64,000 nt of DNA from Paenibacillus xerothermodurans (GCF_002220865.2 NZ_NHRJ02000002.1:515892-579891), one strand, 5' to 3'. Counted from the first letter of the stretch, positions 35,481-44,046 are shown. Notes: generated from the sequence alone by a model not told the origin. Numbers and translations are program-made.

Positions 35481-35637
35481 CCTTCTCCCATCCAGACTAT
35501 ACTGTCGGTCTCGGAATCACACCGAGTCCACCGGATGCGCCAGATGCTGCCGCGGCCGGGTCACGGACTGAACAACGCGCGAGAATTCGCATTGTATCAC
35601 CGCCGGTGGGGAATTTCGCCCCGCCCCGAAGGAAATC
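35481..35637 (-). promoter_or_regulatory. FMN riboswitch (RFN element)
   Basis: On the minus strand the aptamer opens CTTCGGGGCGGGGCGAAATT and TCCCCACCGGCGGT. It closes with the invariant GACAGTATAGTCTGGATGGG followed by AGAAGG. These are hallmark RFN sequences. With a terminator before ribD, high FMN should stop transcription of ribD-ribE-ribBA-ribH. Confidence 0.96.
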
Positions 35638-35688
35638 TTATTCTTTTACTGTATCACTAGTAAGAGTACTAAGCTGATTGATTCAAAA

Positions 35689-35717
35689 ATTGTACCACCC
35701 AGCCTGACAAAAAGCAA
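35689..35717 (-). promoter_or_regulatory. sigma-A type promoter of the rib operon
   Basis: Minus-strand TTGCTT (35712-35717), 17-base spacer, TACAAT (35689-35694), about 50 bases before the FMN aptamer. Confidence 0.75.
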
Positions 35718-35757
35718 GGGATTTTACATACTTTTATTTAGTAGATATATTTAAGTG

Positions 35758-35850
35758 AGGTGCGGGCAACCGAAAATCATCGGCGGGCTAAAGCAAAAAA
35801 ATTTGCGGCCTTTCACAGCAGGGGAGAACCTGCGTGGGCAGATGGCAAAA
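35758..35850 (+). other. hairpin-rich intergenic stretch, function unknown
   Basis: Between the rib promoter and the ppiB terminator the plus strand can fold three small stems: CCGA/TCGG, GCAAA/TTTGC and GCAGG/CCTGC. I see no coding frame and cannot match a known riboswitch. Confidence 0.3.
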
Positions 35851-35854
35851 CATA

Positions 35855-35889
35855 ATAAAAAGCCAACCCTCTAGTAAGAAGGCTGGCTG
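35855..35889 (-). terminator. terminator after ppiB
   Basis: AGCCAGCCTTC pairs with GAGGGTTGGCT (one G-U), then TTTTTATT on the minus strand, 25 bases past the stop. Confidence 0.85.
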
Positions 35890-35914
35890 CTTGTCCAACA
35901 TATACACGCGAAAA

Positions 35915-36346
35915 TTACACCTCAACCACTTTGACAGACTCCATTTTGTCTCTGCCCTTGAGTTCGTCTACAAACTCCATGCCGGAAACGACTTTGCCGA
36001 ACACTGTGTGCTGTCCGTCCAGGTGCGGCTGCGGCTGATAGCAGATGTAAAATTGGCTGCCGCCTGTGTTGCGTCCCGCATGTGCCATAGCGAGTGAACC
36101 GCGCTCGTGCTTGTTCGGATTGATCTCGCAGTTGATTTGGTAGCCGGGGCCTCCCGTACCTGTGCCCTGAGGACATCCGCCTTGGGCTACGAAGCCGGGG
36201 ATGACGCGGTGGAACACCAGTCCGTTGTAAAAACCTTCGTTAGCGAGCTTTTCGAAATTTGCAACCGTATTCGGTGCATCTTTTTCAAACAAATCAATAA
36301 CTACTTCGCCGCCGTTTTCCATTTTGATATGTGCTTGTTTAGCCAT
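35915..36346 (-). CDS. ppiB: peptidyl-prolyl cis-trans isomerase, cyclophilin type
   Basis: A 143-residue cytoplasmic cyclophilin that speeds prolyl isomerisation in folding proteins. Motifs: [47 protein letters not shown] (with the catalytic Arg of FHRV), [19 protein letters not shown] and [11 protein letters not shown]. The start is ATG 36346 (MAKQAHIKM), about eleven bases after AAAGGAGTG; a longer version from 36376 is unlikely. In B. subtilis ppiB also sits between lysA and the rib genes. Confidence 0.95.
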   Translation of the reverse strand: MAKQAHIKMENGGEVVIDLFEKDAPNTVANFEKLANEGFYNGLVFHRVIPGFVAQGGCPQGTGTGGPGYQINCEINPNKHERGSLAMAHAGRNTGGSQFYICYQPQPHLDGQHTVFGKVVSGMEFVDELKGRDKMESVKVVEV

Positions 36347-36423
36347 TGTTATATGTACACTCCTTTTATCGTTCAATGTGTTTCATTGTACTATATCCGA
36401 CCATCCGGCACAAATCGTTCAAA

Positions 36424-36464
36424 CAAAAAAAGCCGGCGACGGTAAACCGCGCCGTGCCGACAGC
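36424..36464 (-). terminator. terminator after lysA
   Basis: GTCGGCACGGC pairs with GCCGTCGCCGGC (imperfect), then TTTTTTTG on the minus strand, just after the lysA stop. Confidence 0.8.
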
Positions 36465-36480
36465 TCGCTACGTTTGCGCA

Positions 36481-37815
36481 TTATTTCGTAGTTCTGCTTA
36501 CCTGCTTCATCCGATTAGGAACCACGTCATTGCTGATGATGTTCTCATAGGATTCACGCTGCACCACCACGTCTGCCTCGCCGTCCTTCACGAACACAAC
36601 CGCCGGCCGGCGAATCCGGTTATAATTGCTCGCCATTGCATAATTATATGCGCCGGTACAGGACACCGCCAGCACATCGCCTGTCCGCACTTCAGGCAGC
36701 TTCAAGTCCCAAATCAGCATATCGCCGCTCTCACAAGCTTTACCTGCGATGGACACCACCTCTTGCTCAGGCTCGTCGGCCCGGTTCGCCAGCATCGCCT
36801 CGTATACGGAGTTGTACAATGCAGGGCGCGGATTGTCCGTCATGCCGCCGTCTACAGCCACATACTTGCGTACCCCCGGGATATCCTTGTACGTTCCCAC
36901 TGTATACAGCGTCGTGCCTGCGTCGCCCACTATGCTGCGGCCCGGCTCAACCCAAATTTCCGGTGTCGGATAGTTGTGCTTCTTGAAGTTGCCGATGACG
37001 GATTCCGTGATCGCCTGCACATAGCTGGCAACGGGCAGAGGTGCATCGCCCTCCACATAACGAATGCCGAAGCCTCCTCCCAAATTGACCACGGAGAAGA
37101 CGACATTGAGCTCGTCGCGCACTTTGGCTGCGAAATTGACAACTTTGTCCACCGCCAGTTTAAAGCCTTCTACTTCAAAAATCTGCGAACCAATGTGCGA
37201 GTGCAGCCCTAACAATTGAATGTTGGGCAACTCCAACGCCTCGCGGATGGCCTGATAAGCGGAACCGTTGTCCAAATCCAAACCGAACTTGGAGTCCGTT
37301 TGGCCGGTGGAGATATATTCATGTGTATGGGCCTCAACGCCCGGTGTCACACGGAAAAGAATGTTCACCTTTTGACGCTTCTCCCCGGCAACCGCATTCA
37401 GCATATGCAGCTCAACGAGATTATCCACCACAAAGCATCCGATCCGTGCGTCGACCGCCATCGCAATCTCATGCGGCGTCTTATTGTTTCCGTGAAAGTG
37501 AATTCGCTCCGCAGGAAAACCGGCTTGCAGTGCGGTATACAACTCGCCGTCCGAGACGACATCAAGGGACATGCCCTCTTCCTCCACAATGCGGCACATC
37601 GCCATCACACAGAACGCCTTACTGGCGTAAGCAACCTGGAATTTCAAGCCCGAGGCGCGGAATGCATCCATGTACTCGCGGCATCTTTGGCGTATTAAAG
37701 CTTCATCCATCACATACAGCGGGGTGCCGAATTGAGCGACCAAGTCGGTCGTGTCGCATCCGCCGATTTGCAAGTGTCCTCTATCATTTATAGTACTAGT
37801 TCCATGTAGGTACAT
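36481..37815 (-). CDS. lysA: diaminopimelate decarboxylase
   Basis: LysA makes L-lysine from meso-diaminopimelate using pyridoxal phosphate. The 444-residue protein has the PLP lysine in FQVAYASKAF near 57-66, HFHGNNKTPHEI, the glycine-rich NLGGGFGIRY loop near 245, VEPGRSIVGDAGTTLYTV near 290, and the CESGDML substrate motif near 361. Start ATG 37815 lies six bases after GGGAAGG. It follows spoVAB; in B. subtilis spoVAC to spoVAF come between. Confidence 0.95.
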   Translation of the reverse strand: MYLHGTSTINDRGHLQIGGCDTTDLVAQFGTPLYVMDEALIRQRCREYMDAFRASGLKFQVAYASKAFCVMAMCRIVEEEGMSLDVVSDGELYTALQAGFPAERIHFHGNNKTPHEIAMAVDARIGCFVVDNLVELHMLNAVAGEKRQKVNILFRVTPGVEAHTHEYISTGQTDSKFGLDLDNGSAYQAIREALELPNIQLLGLHSHIGSQIFEVEGFKLAVDKVVNFAAKVRDELNVVFSVVNLGGGFGIRYVEGDAPLPVASYVQAITESVIGNFKKHNYPTPEIWVEPGRSIVGDAGTTLYTVGTYKDIPGVRKYVAVDGGMTDNPRPALYNSVYEAMLANRADEPEQEVVSIAGKACESGDMLIWDLKLPEVRTGDVLAVSCTGAYNYAMASNYNRIRRPAVVFVKDGEADVVVQRESYENIISNDVVPNRMKQVSRTTK

Positions 37816-37929
37816 TGTTCGCCTTCCCTCTTCCCGTAAACATTACTTCTAAAGTACCACATCGCGGTAGCTGCTGACAATACGCTCACCTGCAGCTTCC
37901 GCGCTCCCCCATGCTGCCGCCCGAGCAGG

Positions 37930-38355
37930 TCATTTCGAAAATTGCAGCCAATCGAACAAAGAGCCGATGATTTTGCCAAAGATCATTGCCATCAACAACC
38001 AAATCATATAGGAGCCCATACCAATTCTTTTCGCCAAAATGGGCAACACATTCAGCACCTCCGTCAAGGCGCCGGCCAGCATCCCAACAAAGCAGCCGGC
38101 AAACAGGCCGAACACGGCGGACGAGAGCGGGAGAAGCGGAAACGAAATGTCGAACAGATCAATTACCGTGAAGCACAGCGAGCCGAGTACCACGGCCCCC
38201 TCGTACCAACGGATCATATGATAAGTTTTGGAGATCTGCGCGAGACGAGGAATCAGGTCCAATACGACAAGGAAAGCGACCATCCCGCTGCCGACTGCAA
38301 TGCCGGCGGCCACGCCGATAAACATCTGGGCCGGGATGCTCCACCACTCAGTCAT
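37930..38355 (-). CDS. spoVAB: stage V sporulation protein AB
   Basis: SpoVAB is a forespore inner-membrane protein of the SpoVA group that moves dipicolinic acid. The 141 residues (same length as in B. subtilis) contain about four helices: AQMFIGVAAGIAVGSGMVAFLVVLDLIPRL, WYEGAVVLGSLCFTVI, FAGCFVGMLAGALTEVLNVLPIL, and MIWLLMAMIFGKIIGSLFDW. ATG 38355 overlaps the end of spoVAA by eight bases. No spoVAC, spoVAD or spoVAE follows; lysA is next. Confidence 0.92.
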   Translation of the reverse strand: MTEWWSIPAQMFIGVAAGIAVGSGMVAFLVVLDLIPRLAQISKTYHMIRWYEGAVVLGSLCFTVIDLFDISFPLLPLSSAVFGLFAGCFVGMLAGALTEVLNVLPILAKRIGMGSYMIWLLMAMIFGKIIGSLFDWLQFSK

Positions 38356-38983
38356 GCTTATTCTCCTTTTCGTGCATTTTCCCGTACTCCTCCATAATGA
38401 CGTAATAATTGACATTTTCTTGGTACATAAACATTTCCACTTCAAGCGGACTCGGCTCTTCGTTGAATTTCTTCTTAAACAAATGGTTAAAAAACACCAT
38501 CATCCCCAGGCCGATGCCTAATGAATATGGAATCTGCAGCAGTAAAGGATGCTCCACCCGATGCCCCGTCAGCAGCTGATAAATGCGTTGATGCACCTCA
38601 GCCATACTCACATCTGCATGAAAATTCATAATTGCCAATCCGGATCCGGTAAAAAGCAGCAGCCAAACCACACCGATCACCAGAAGGTTAGGGGGTTTAC
38701 GTTCTTCTACAACTTCTATTAGACAGTGGGGGTCGCCAAAATGCTCGATTTGCAGGAATGGGTACATTTCTTTTATTTTTTTCACGATCATGAGCATATC
38801 GATCAGAATAATGTTGCCCTCGTGTGCCTCAGGTTTGTGCACCCACAGCTGACGCAAGGCAGGTTCATACTCCGCATCCACCAGCAGCTGGGCGATTTGA
38901 CCGAGATGTACGGATTGTCCGGGACGAACACTTACGCGTTTACGTAAGCGGATATACAAAGTTGGGCTGGTAGCCTGCTGCAT
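38348..38983 (-). CDS. spoVAA: stage V sporulation protein AA
   Basis: SpoVAA (211 residues) has an N-terminal soluble domain (TLYIRLRKRVSVRPGQSVHLGQIAQLLVDAEYEPAL) and two membrane helices (about 100-118 and 150-170), ending in a cytoplasmic tail. The start is ATG 38983 (MQQATSP), six bases after the strong site GGAAGTGAT. The in-frame ATG at 38998 lies within about ten bases of the expected transcription start of the sigma-G promoter and has no ribosome site. It is coupled to spoVAB. Confidence 0.92.
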   Translation of the reverse strand: MQQATSPTLYIRLRKRVSVRPGQSVHLGQIAQLLVDAEYEPALRQLWVHKPEAHEGNIILIDMLMIVKKIKEMYPFLQIEHFGDPHCLIEVVEERKPPNLLVIGVVWLLLFTGSGLAIMNFHADVSMAEVHQRIYQLLTGHRVEHPLLLQIPYSLGIGLGMMVFFNHLFKKKFNEEPSPLEVEMFMYQENVNYYVIMEEYGKMHEKENKHD

Positions 38984-39012
38984 CCCGATCACTTCCATTG
39001 TTATTTAACCCA

Positions 39013-39043
39013 TAGTATGAAATAAAAGTGATGCTGATAGTCA
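39013..39043 (-). promoter_or_regulatory. sigma-G type promoter of spoVAA-spoVAB
   Basis: Minus strand TGACTA (39038-39043), 18-base spacer, CATACTA (39013-39019). The -10 matches the sigma-G consensus exactly and the -35 differs at one base. The spacer is normal. It sits 30 bases before the chosen spoVAA start. Confidence 0.8.
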
Positions 39044-39241
39044 GCCGTTTCCTGGTAAAAATGATCCGTGGCATGAATTCAAGTTGAGTTGGCCGGTCAC
39101 CCGTGGGCCTTCGAGAAGCGTTCCACGCAAAACGGCATGCCGTGGCCTATTTATACCGCCGGAACGATGGCATTCACGTCAGACTAGTAGTATGATTGAA
39201 TTGGTAGACTCATCCTAAATTGGCTCTAGGAGGCATATGCT

Positions 39242-40879
39242 ATGAACAAAAGCTGCACCCTGCTTGCCGCTGCAGCTGTGGCGTTGTCATTACTTGCACC
39301 CACAACCCTGGCGGGCACAACAAAGACTGCATCCGACTACGCCGACCTGACAGGGGTCAACTCAGAATTGACAACCAAAATTGATGCTCTGCTGGCCAAA
39401 GGCGTGTTTGAAGGCGTGTCGGACGACAGTTTCGGAATCTCACAACCTATAACTAGAGCACAATTCGCAAAAGTGGCTTGTTTGGTTTTTGGACTGCCGG
39501 TAGATAGTACGATCCCGACCACCAGCTTCTCCGATGTGCGTTTTGATGATCCGGCAAATAGCTGGGCGATCCCATATATCGAAGCAGCAAAGCGCGCCGG
39601 CCTGATTGACGGGATAACGGACACCACGTTTGCACCAGGTGACCATGTCAGCATTGGGCAGCTGGACACGGTTCTCGTGAAAGGCCTGGGTAAAAAAGTC
39701 AATGGCGCGGCGAGCCCGTGGTATGCGGACGCGGTGATACAAGCGACACAATTAAGCATCCATCCGGCAAACAAGTCCGGTGATGAGATAGCGAGCCGCG
39801 CCGACTTGGTGTTGAGTGCCTATGCAGCGTTACAAGCTGCTCAACCTACGCAACCTGCTGAGCAACAAGAACAGGTATCGATCTCCTCCGTGCAAGCCAC
39901 AGGCGATCACACGGTGCAAGTGCTGTTGGACAACGCGGTCGACACCTCAAAAGCAACACTATCACTGACCAAAGACGGCGCCGCTGTCGCAGCCACAACC
40001 ACGTGGTCCGCGGATGGGAAATCGGCTGTCTTAACCTTGCCGGTCGGCGCCAAGCTCTCAAGCGGCAGTTATGCGGTCACCTTGGGCGGCCTGGCAGGCT
40101 CGCAGATCAAAGGCGCTACCGGCACGGTCACGATTGGCACATCTGCTGAGAGCGGCAATATCACTTATGCGGTAACGGAGTTATACGAGGTGAGCAATGT
40201 CATCGACAGCGGGCTGACCGCGTCCGCGACCGGCACCCAAGGGTACGTGACACAGGCTCAAGCCGAAGACCCGACGTTGAGCAAATTCGCGAAAGAAATT
40301 GAATTAACCGCAACGACCTCGTCGGGAGAAGAGGTCGCTATACCGGGCATCATTCAATCGATCAGCTCATCGAATACAGCCGTCGTGAAAGCTGCCGTTT
40401 CGTCAGATCGCAAAGGATTCGTACTTGGAAACAAGGCGGGCACGGCTGCAGTCAGCATTGTTTATACAGCCGTAAACGGCGCAACCAAGCAAATGACGAT
40501 ACCTGTCACTGTGAAAGATGTCAACGTAGCCGCTGACATGATAGAAGCTGGGGAATCCTCAATCGAACACTCTTTGACGGTAACCGGCGGTGTGTATTCC
40601 AGCCATTTCAATGCATATGAGAAAATGGATTTGAAAATCACGGATAACTACGGCATCGAATACGAAGTAAACGAGATTCAACAATATAATTTTGCTCTCG
40701 GCACGATGTTTTACGCGGAAGACATCACAGGTGATCCCGATGCCGGCAGTGCTGGAACCGTAACAGTAGAAGCTGATGGCGCCGTCCATATCCGCGGTAA
40801 TGTCAACAAGTTCACGCTAACGGCGCTTATACCCAACGGCGATAAAGCGTACGCCTCGGTTGACGTGACCCGTGATTAA
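39242..40879 (+). CDS. S-layer homology (SLH) domain surface protein
   Basis: A secreted 545-residue protein: signal peptide (MNKSCTLLAAAAVALSLLAPTTLA, cut near residue 25), two clear SLH repeats (about 36-88 with ITRAQFAKVACLVFGL, and 95-143 with FAPGDHVSIGQLDTVLVKGLG) and a partial third (WYADAVIQATQLSI, to about 198). An Ala/Gln/Pro linker and Ig-like beta domains follow (VSISSVQATGDHTVQVLLDNAVD; a BIG2-like repeat near 340-420). SLH repeats bind pyruvylated wall polymers. It is read opposite to the sporulation genes on both sides, between sigF and spoVAA. ATG 39242 follows AGGAGG. Cargo function is unknown. Confidence 0.88.
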   Translation: MNKSCTLLAAAAVALSLLAPTTLAGTTKTASDYADLTGVNSELTTKIDALLAKGVFEGVSDDSFGISQPITRAQFAKVACLVFGLPVDSTIPTTSFSDVRFDDPANSWAIPYIEAAKRAGLIDGITDTTFAPGDHVSIGQLDTVLVKGLGKKVNGAASPWYADAVIQATQLSIHPANKSGDEIASRADLVLSAYAALQAAQPTQPAEQQEQVSISSVQATGDHTVQVLLDNAVDTSKATLSLTKDGAAVAATTTWSADGKSAVLTLPVGAKLSSGSYAVTLGGLAGSQIKGATGTVTIGTSAESGNITYAVTELYEVSNVIDSGLTASATGTQGYVTQAQAEDPTLSKFAKEIELTATTSSGEEVAIPGIIQSISSSNTAVVKAAVSSDRKGFVLGNKAGTAAVSIVYTAVNGATKQMTIPVTVKDVNVAADMIEAGESSIEHSLTVTGGVYSSHFNAYEKMDLKITDNYGIEYEVNEIQQYNFALGTMFYAEDITGDPDAGSAGTVTVEADGAVHIRGNVNKFTLTALIPNGDKAYASVDVTRD

Positions 40880-40903
40880 TTATCGCACGGGCTGCTGGAC
40901 ACA

Positions 40904-40942
40904 AAGAGCCCTCGGTTCAACCTCACCGGGGGCTTGTTTTTT
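40904..40942 (+). terminator. terminator after the SLH gene
   Basis: AGCCCTCGG pairs with CCGGGGGCT, followed by TGTTTTTTG on the plus strand. Confidence 0.8.
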
Positions 40943-40991
40943 GTGTTACTTCCGTCAATTGTCAACACGGCGGGCACCTGCCAGGGCGGTA

Positions 40992-41747
40992 TCATTGCGC
41001 GATCTGTTCCTTAATGGACTGCAATATTTTCTTCTCCAGCCGGGATACCTGCACCTGTGAAATCCCTAACCTGCTAGCTACTTCGGACTGCGTCTGATCT
41101 CGGAAATACCGCAGGTACACAATTAGCCGCTCACGCTCGCTCAGCGTTCCGATGGCCTCATTGAGAGCCAGCTTATCAAACCATTTGTCTTGGCCTTCAT
41201 CGGATATCTGATCCATTAATGTGATTGGATCTCCATCGTTTTCAAACACCGTTTCGTGTATAGAGGACAGCGGCTTGTTCGCTTCCTGAGCGAAGATAAC
41301 ATCCTCGGGGGCGATTTGCAGTTCCTCGGCAACTTCATTAATCGTGGGAAGCCGGCCGTGGCGCTTCGACAGCTCGTCCTTCGTCTTCCGGATCTTGTTA
41401 GCCAATTCCTTCAAAGAGCGGCTGACTTTGAGCGTGCCGTCATCACGCAAAAACCGTTGAATTTCACCGATAATCATCGGCACCGCGTAAGTAGAAAACT
41501 TCACATCATACGACAGATCGAATTTATCTACTGATTTCAGCAGACCGATGCAGCCTATTTGAAAAAGATCTTCCGCCTCGTAGCCCCGATTCAAAAACCT
41601 CTGTACAACAGACCAAACCAAACGGATGTTACAGTTAACCAATGTGTCTCTGGCAAGCGCATCCCCGGATTGGCTTAAAGCGATTAACCGCTTCACCTCG
41701 GTGTCATCCAAATAGCTGTGGGAGGCATGTTTCAAATCGACATCCAT
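40992..41747 (-). CDS. sigF: RNA polymerase sigma-F factor
   Basis: SigF is the first forespore-specific sigma factor. The 251-residue protein has region 2 (RLVWSVVQRFLNRGYEAEDLFQIGCIGLLKSVDKFDLSYDVKFSTYAVPMIIGEIQRFLRDDG), region 3 and region 4 with the helix-turn-helix FRDQTQSEVASRLGISQVQVSRLEKKIL. It is held inactive by SpoIIAB until SpoIIAA is dephosphorylated. The three genes form an operon in the normal order. sigF lies 13 bases after spoIIAB. Confidence 0.96.
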   Translation of the reverse strand: MDVDLKHASHSYLDDTEVKRLIALSQSGDALARDTLVNCNIRLVWSVVQRFLNRGYEAEDLFQIGCIGLLKSVDKFDLSYDVKFSTYAVPMIIGEIQRFLRDDGTLKVSRSLKELANKIRKTKDELSKRHGRLPTINEVAEELQIAPEDVIFAQEANKPLSSIHETVFENDGDPITLMDQISDEGQDKWFDKLALNEAIGTLSERERLIVYLRYFRDQTQSEVASRLGISQVQVSRLEKKILQSIKEQIAQ

Positions 41748-41759
41748 ATGATCAGACCC

Positions 41760-42206
41760 CTAATTGAACAAAGCTTTTTTAGATTCAATTCGCTTTTTCA
41801 TTTTGATTTTTGTCCCAGCCCCGACGGCAGTGGTCACTTCGATTTCATCCATAAAATTTTCCATGATGGTAAATCCCATGCCTGAGCGCTCGAGCTCCGG
41901 TTTGGTTGTGAACAACGGCTCTTTGGCCTGTTCCACATTCTCGATCCCCGAGCCTTGGTCTTCTATGGTCAGGTAGACGGTATCACTGTCGATTTCCGCT
42001 TGAATGCTGATGACCCCGTCCGGACTATTATCATAGCCATGAATGATCGCGTTCGTGACCGCCTCAGAGACCACGGTTTTGAGATCAGTTAACTCCTCCA
42101 GCGTCGGATCGAGCTGGGAGACAAACGCGGCCACGGTCACCCGGGCGAAGGCTTCATTCTCTGAACGGCTGGCAAACTGTAGAGCCATAAAATTGCGTAC
42201 ACTCAT
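41760..42206 (-). CDS. spoIIAB: anti-sigma-F factor SpoIIAB
   Basis: SpoIIAB binds sigma-F and is also the kinase of SpoIIAA. The 148 residues carry the GHKL ATPase features: [19 protein letters not shown] (N box near 50), [11 protein letters not shown] (G1, near 82), and the [18 protein letters not shown] (G2) segment. Its start overlaps the spoIIAA stop by four bases. The sequence is full length. Confidence 0.95.
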   Translation of the reverse strand: MSVRNFMALQFASRSENEAFARVTVAAFVSQLDPTLEELTDLKTVVSEAVTNAIIHGYDNSPDGVISIQAEIDSDTVYLTIEDQGSGIENVEQAKEPLFTTKPELERSGMGFTIMENFMDEIEVTTAVGAGTKIKMKKRIESKKALFN

Positions 42207-42556
42207 GATACTTCCTCCAAACTGCTCAAAGCCTGGGATTCGCTATCTTGAATGGACAATATTTTAAATAGCCCCGACAGTTCCAGCAGCCGATGCACAG
42301 CCGGATTGACGTCACAAACAACCATCTTGCCGCCTCTTGCTGTGACTTGCTTGTAACGCCCGAGAATAACGCCAAGCCCCGAGCTATCCATAAAAGACAG
42401 CTCTTTGAGACTCAGGATAATGTGGCTCACATCGCTGCTCTCCAACGCGTCTTCCATGCGGACCCGGACCGCATCAGCGGTATGATGATCCAATTCACCC
42501 TTCAGACGGACGACCAATACGTTGCGTTCTTGCGCTATTTCAATGTGAAGACTCAA
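42203..42556 (-). CDS. spoIIAA: anti-anti-sigma factor SpoIIAA
   Basis: SpoIIAA is a STAS-domain protein whose unphosphorylated form frees sigma-F. The 117-residue sequence contains the phosphorylation motif [14 protein letters not shown] with Ser58 as the expected site. Start is TTG 42556, nine bases after AGGAG; no ATG is available. It is the first gene of the spoIIA operon in this window, with a sigma-H-type promoter upstream. Confidence 0.95.
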   Translation of the reverse strand: MSLHIEIAQERNVLVVRLKGELDHHTADAVRVRMEDALESSDVSHIILSLKELSFMDSSGLGVILGRYKQVTARGGKMVVCDVNPAVHRLLELSGLFKILSIQDSESQALSSLEEVS

Positions 42557-42588
42557 AGCTGTTCACTCCTTCCCTTTCATGCACACTC

Positions 42589-42615
42589 ATTTCTACACGG
42601 GATTTACCTTTTCCT
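42589..42615 (-). promoter_or_regulatory. sigma-H type promoter of the spoIIA operon
   Basis: Minus strand AGGAAAA (42609-42615), then 12 bases, then GTAGAAAT with GAAAT at 42589-42593. This fits sigma-H (AGGAwww, 11-12 bases, RnnGAAT) with one -10 mismatch. Its position about 35 bases before the start is right for spoIIA. Confidence 0.65.
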
Positions 42616-42631
42616 GCCACCCGACAAAACT

Positions 42632-42663
42632 AGAAGAAATGCGCTAGAAAAAGAAGAAATGCG
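42632..42663. repeat. two 12-bp direct repeats, possible Spo0A sites
   Basis: AGAAGAAATGCG occurs at 42632-42643 and 42652-42663, two helical turns apart. On the minus strand the outer copy reads TGTCGCATTTC, near the Spo0A box TGTCGAA. They lie just upstream of the sigma-H promoter, where Spo0A would bind. Confidence 0.5.
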
Positions 42664-42710
42664 ACAGACTGCTTGCTAAGTGTGCGCTTCGAGTCGTTTA
42701 CTGACCACTT

Positions 42711-43892
42711 TTAATCAATGAAAAACAAATGTTTGGCTGTCCGCTTCATCAGCATCCACCATCCGGCCTTTTTGACCTCGACCGACGATTCCAGAGGGAA
42801 CTCGGATAACACCTGATCTCCTTTGTATACGACGATTTTACCAATGGACTGACCCACCGCGACAGGGGCCTTCAGGTCCGGCAGAAGCTGCACTTCGTGG
42901 CGGATGCCGTCGCCTGCTTCGCCCTTTTTCAGCAAAATGCTGTACGGATGTTTAGCCGTCAAAGGCACAATTTCCGGATCTCCCTTGCTCACTTTTAATT
43001 CGCCCAACGCATCCCCTGTTTTATAGATGGAGTGATTGGTGTATTGGGCAAAGGCATAGTTGAATAAGCTGGATACTTCAGCGTTGCGTGTTTTTGTGTT
43101 AGGTTCTCCCATCACCACAGCAACCACCCGGAAATTATCCCTTTTCGCAGTAGCCGATAAGCAAAATTTCGCTTCGCTGGTATAGCCGGTTTTCAACCCG
43201 TCGGCGCCGCTGTAGAAGCGGACCAGCTTATTCGTGTTAACCAGCCAGAACGGATTCGCTGTGTCTTTGCGCAAGTAGTCCTGGTACGTACCTGTGAATT
43301 GGGTGACCCCCTCGTGCTTGAGCAGTTCCCTGGACATCACAGCGATATCGTGCGCTGAGGAGTAATGATTCTCCGCAGGCAGTCCGTTACAGTTCGCAAA
43401 ATGAGTGTTCTTCAGCCCGAGCTCCTTCGCGCGTTGGTTCATCATGTGTACGAACGACTGCTCAGAGCCGCCGATCTTCTCAGCCATTGCAACGGATGCG
43501 TCGTTGCCCGATGCCATTGCGATGCCCTTCAACATATCCTGCACCGTCATCTCCTCACCGGCTTCCAGGAAAATCTGTGATCCGCCCATAGATGCAGCGT
43601 ATTCGCTGGTTCTCACCATTTCGTCCATCTTGATTTTGCCTTGATCCAGCGCTTCCATGATCAGCAGCATCGTCATAATTTTTGTGATGCTTGCGGGAGG
43701 CAGTTTGGCATCCTTGTTTTTCTCAAAGATAACCGTTCCGCTGTCCGCATCCATTACGATTGCAGACGCAGCGTTTGGGGCCATATCAATCTGCGGCTCA
43801 GACGCTTTCTCCTCTTCAGCGAACGCCAGCGGCACCACCAGAGCTGTCAACAGCTGAATGGAAACAAACACCTTGATGATCTTGTTGAGCAT
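42711..43892 (-). CDS. dacF: D-alanyl-D-alanine carboxypeptidase DacF
   Basis: DacF is a low-molecular-weight PBP made in the forespore that affects cortex cross-linking. The 393-residue protein has a signal peptide (to about residue 25), the SxxK motif SITK at 68-71, SGND near 131 and KTG near 235, a C-terminal beta domain and a basic tail ending HLFFID. It lies upstream of the spoIIA genes on the map and is transcribed in the same direction, after them in no operon with them here (its stop is at 42711, spoIIAA starts at 42556). Confidence 0.92.
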   Translation of the reverse strand: MLNKIIKVFVSIQLLTALVVPLAFAEEEKASEPQIDMAPNAASAIVMDADSGTVIFEKNKDAKLPPASITKIMTMLLIMEALDQGKIKMDEMVRTSEYAASMGGSQIFLEAGEEMTVQDMLKGIAMASGNDASVAMAEKIGGSEQSFVHMMNQRAKELGLKNTHFANCNGLPAENHYSSAHDIAVMSRELLKHEGVTQFTGTYQDYLRKDTANPFWLVNTNKLVRFYSGADGLKTGYTSEAKFCLSATAKRDNFRVVAVVMGEPNTKTRNAEVSSLFNYAFAQYTNHSIYKTGDALGELKVSKGDPEIVPLTAKHPYSILLKKGEAGDGIRHEVQLLPDLKAPVAVGQSIGKIVVYKGDQVLSEFPLESSVEVKKAGWWMLMKRTAKHLFFID

Positions 43893-43982
43893 ACCTTTCT
43901 ACCCCTCCATAGATACGGTTATATTGCTTCTATTCAGTGTTGACGGGATGAAAGTAAATTATTCCATTTCAAGGAGGAAAAA

Positions 43983-44020
43983 GAAAAAGCCGGGGATGTC
44001 GCCATCCCTCGGCTTGGGCG
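43983..44020 (-). terminator. terminator after pdp
   Basis: AAGCCGAGGGATG pairs with CATCCCCGGCTT, then TTTTCTTTTTC on the minus strand. Confidence 0.85.
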
Positions 44021-44046
44021 TAGTTGCAGCTATGTTTTTCCCCCGT

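Noticed and set aside
35279-35491. 70-residue minus-strand frame in the rib leader
   Set aside because: It spans the leader terminator and runs into the FMN aptamer; not a gene.
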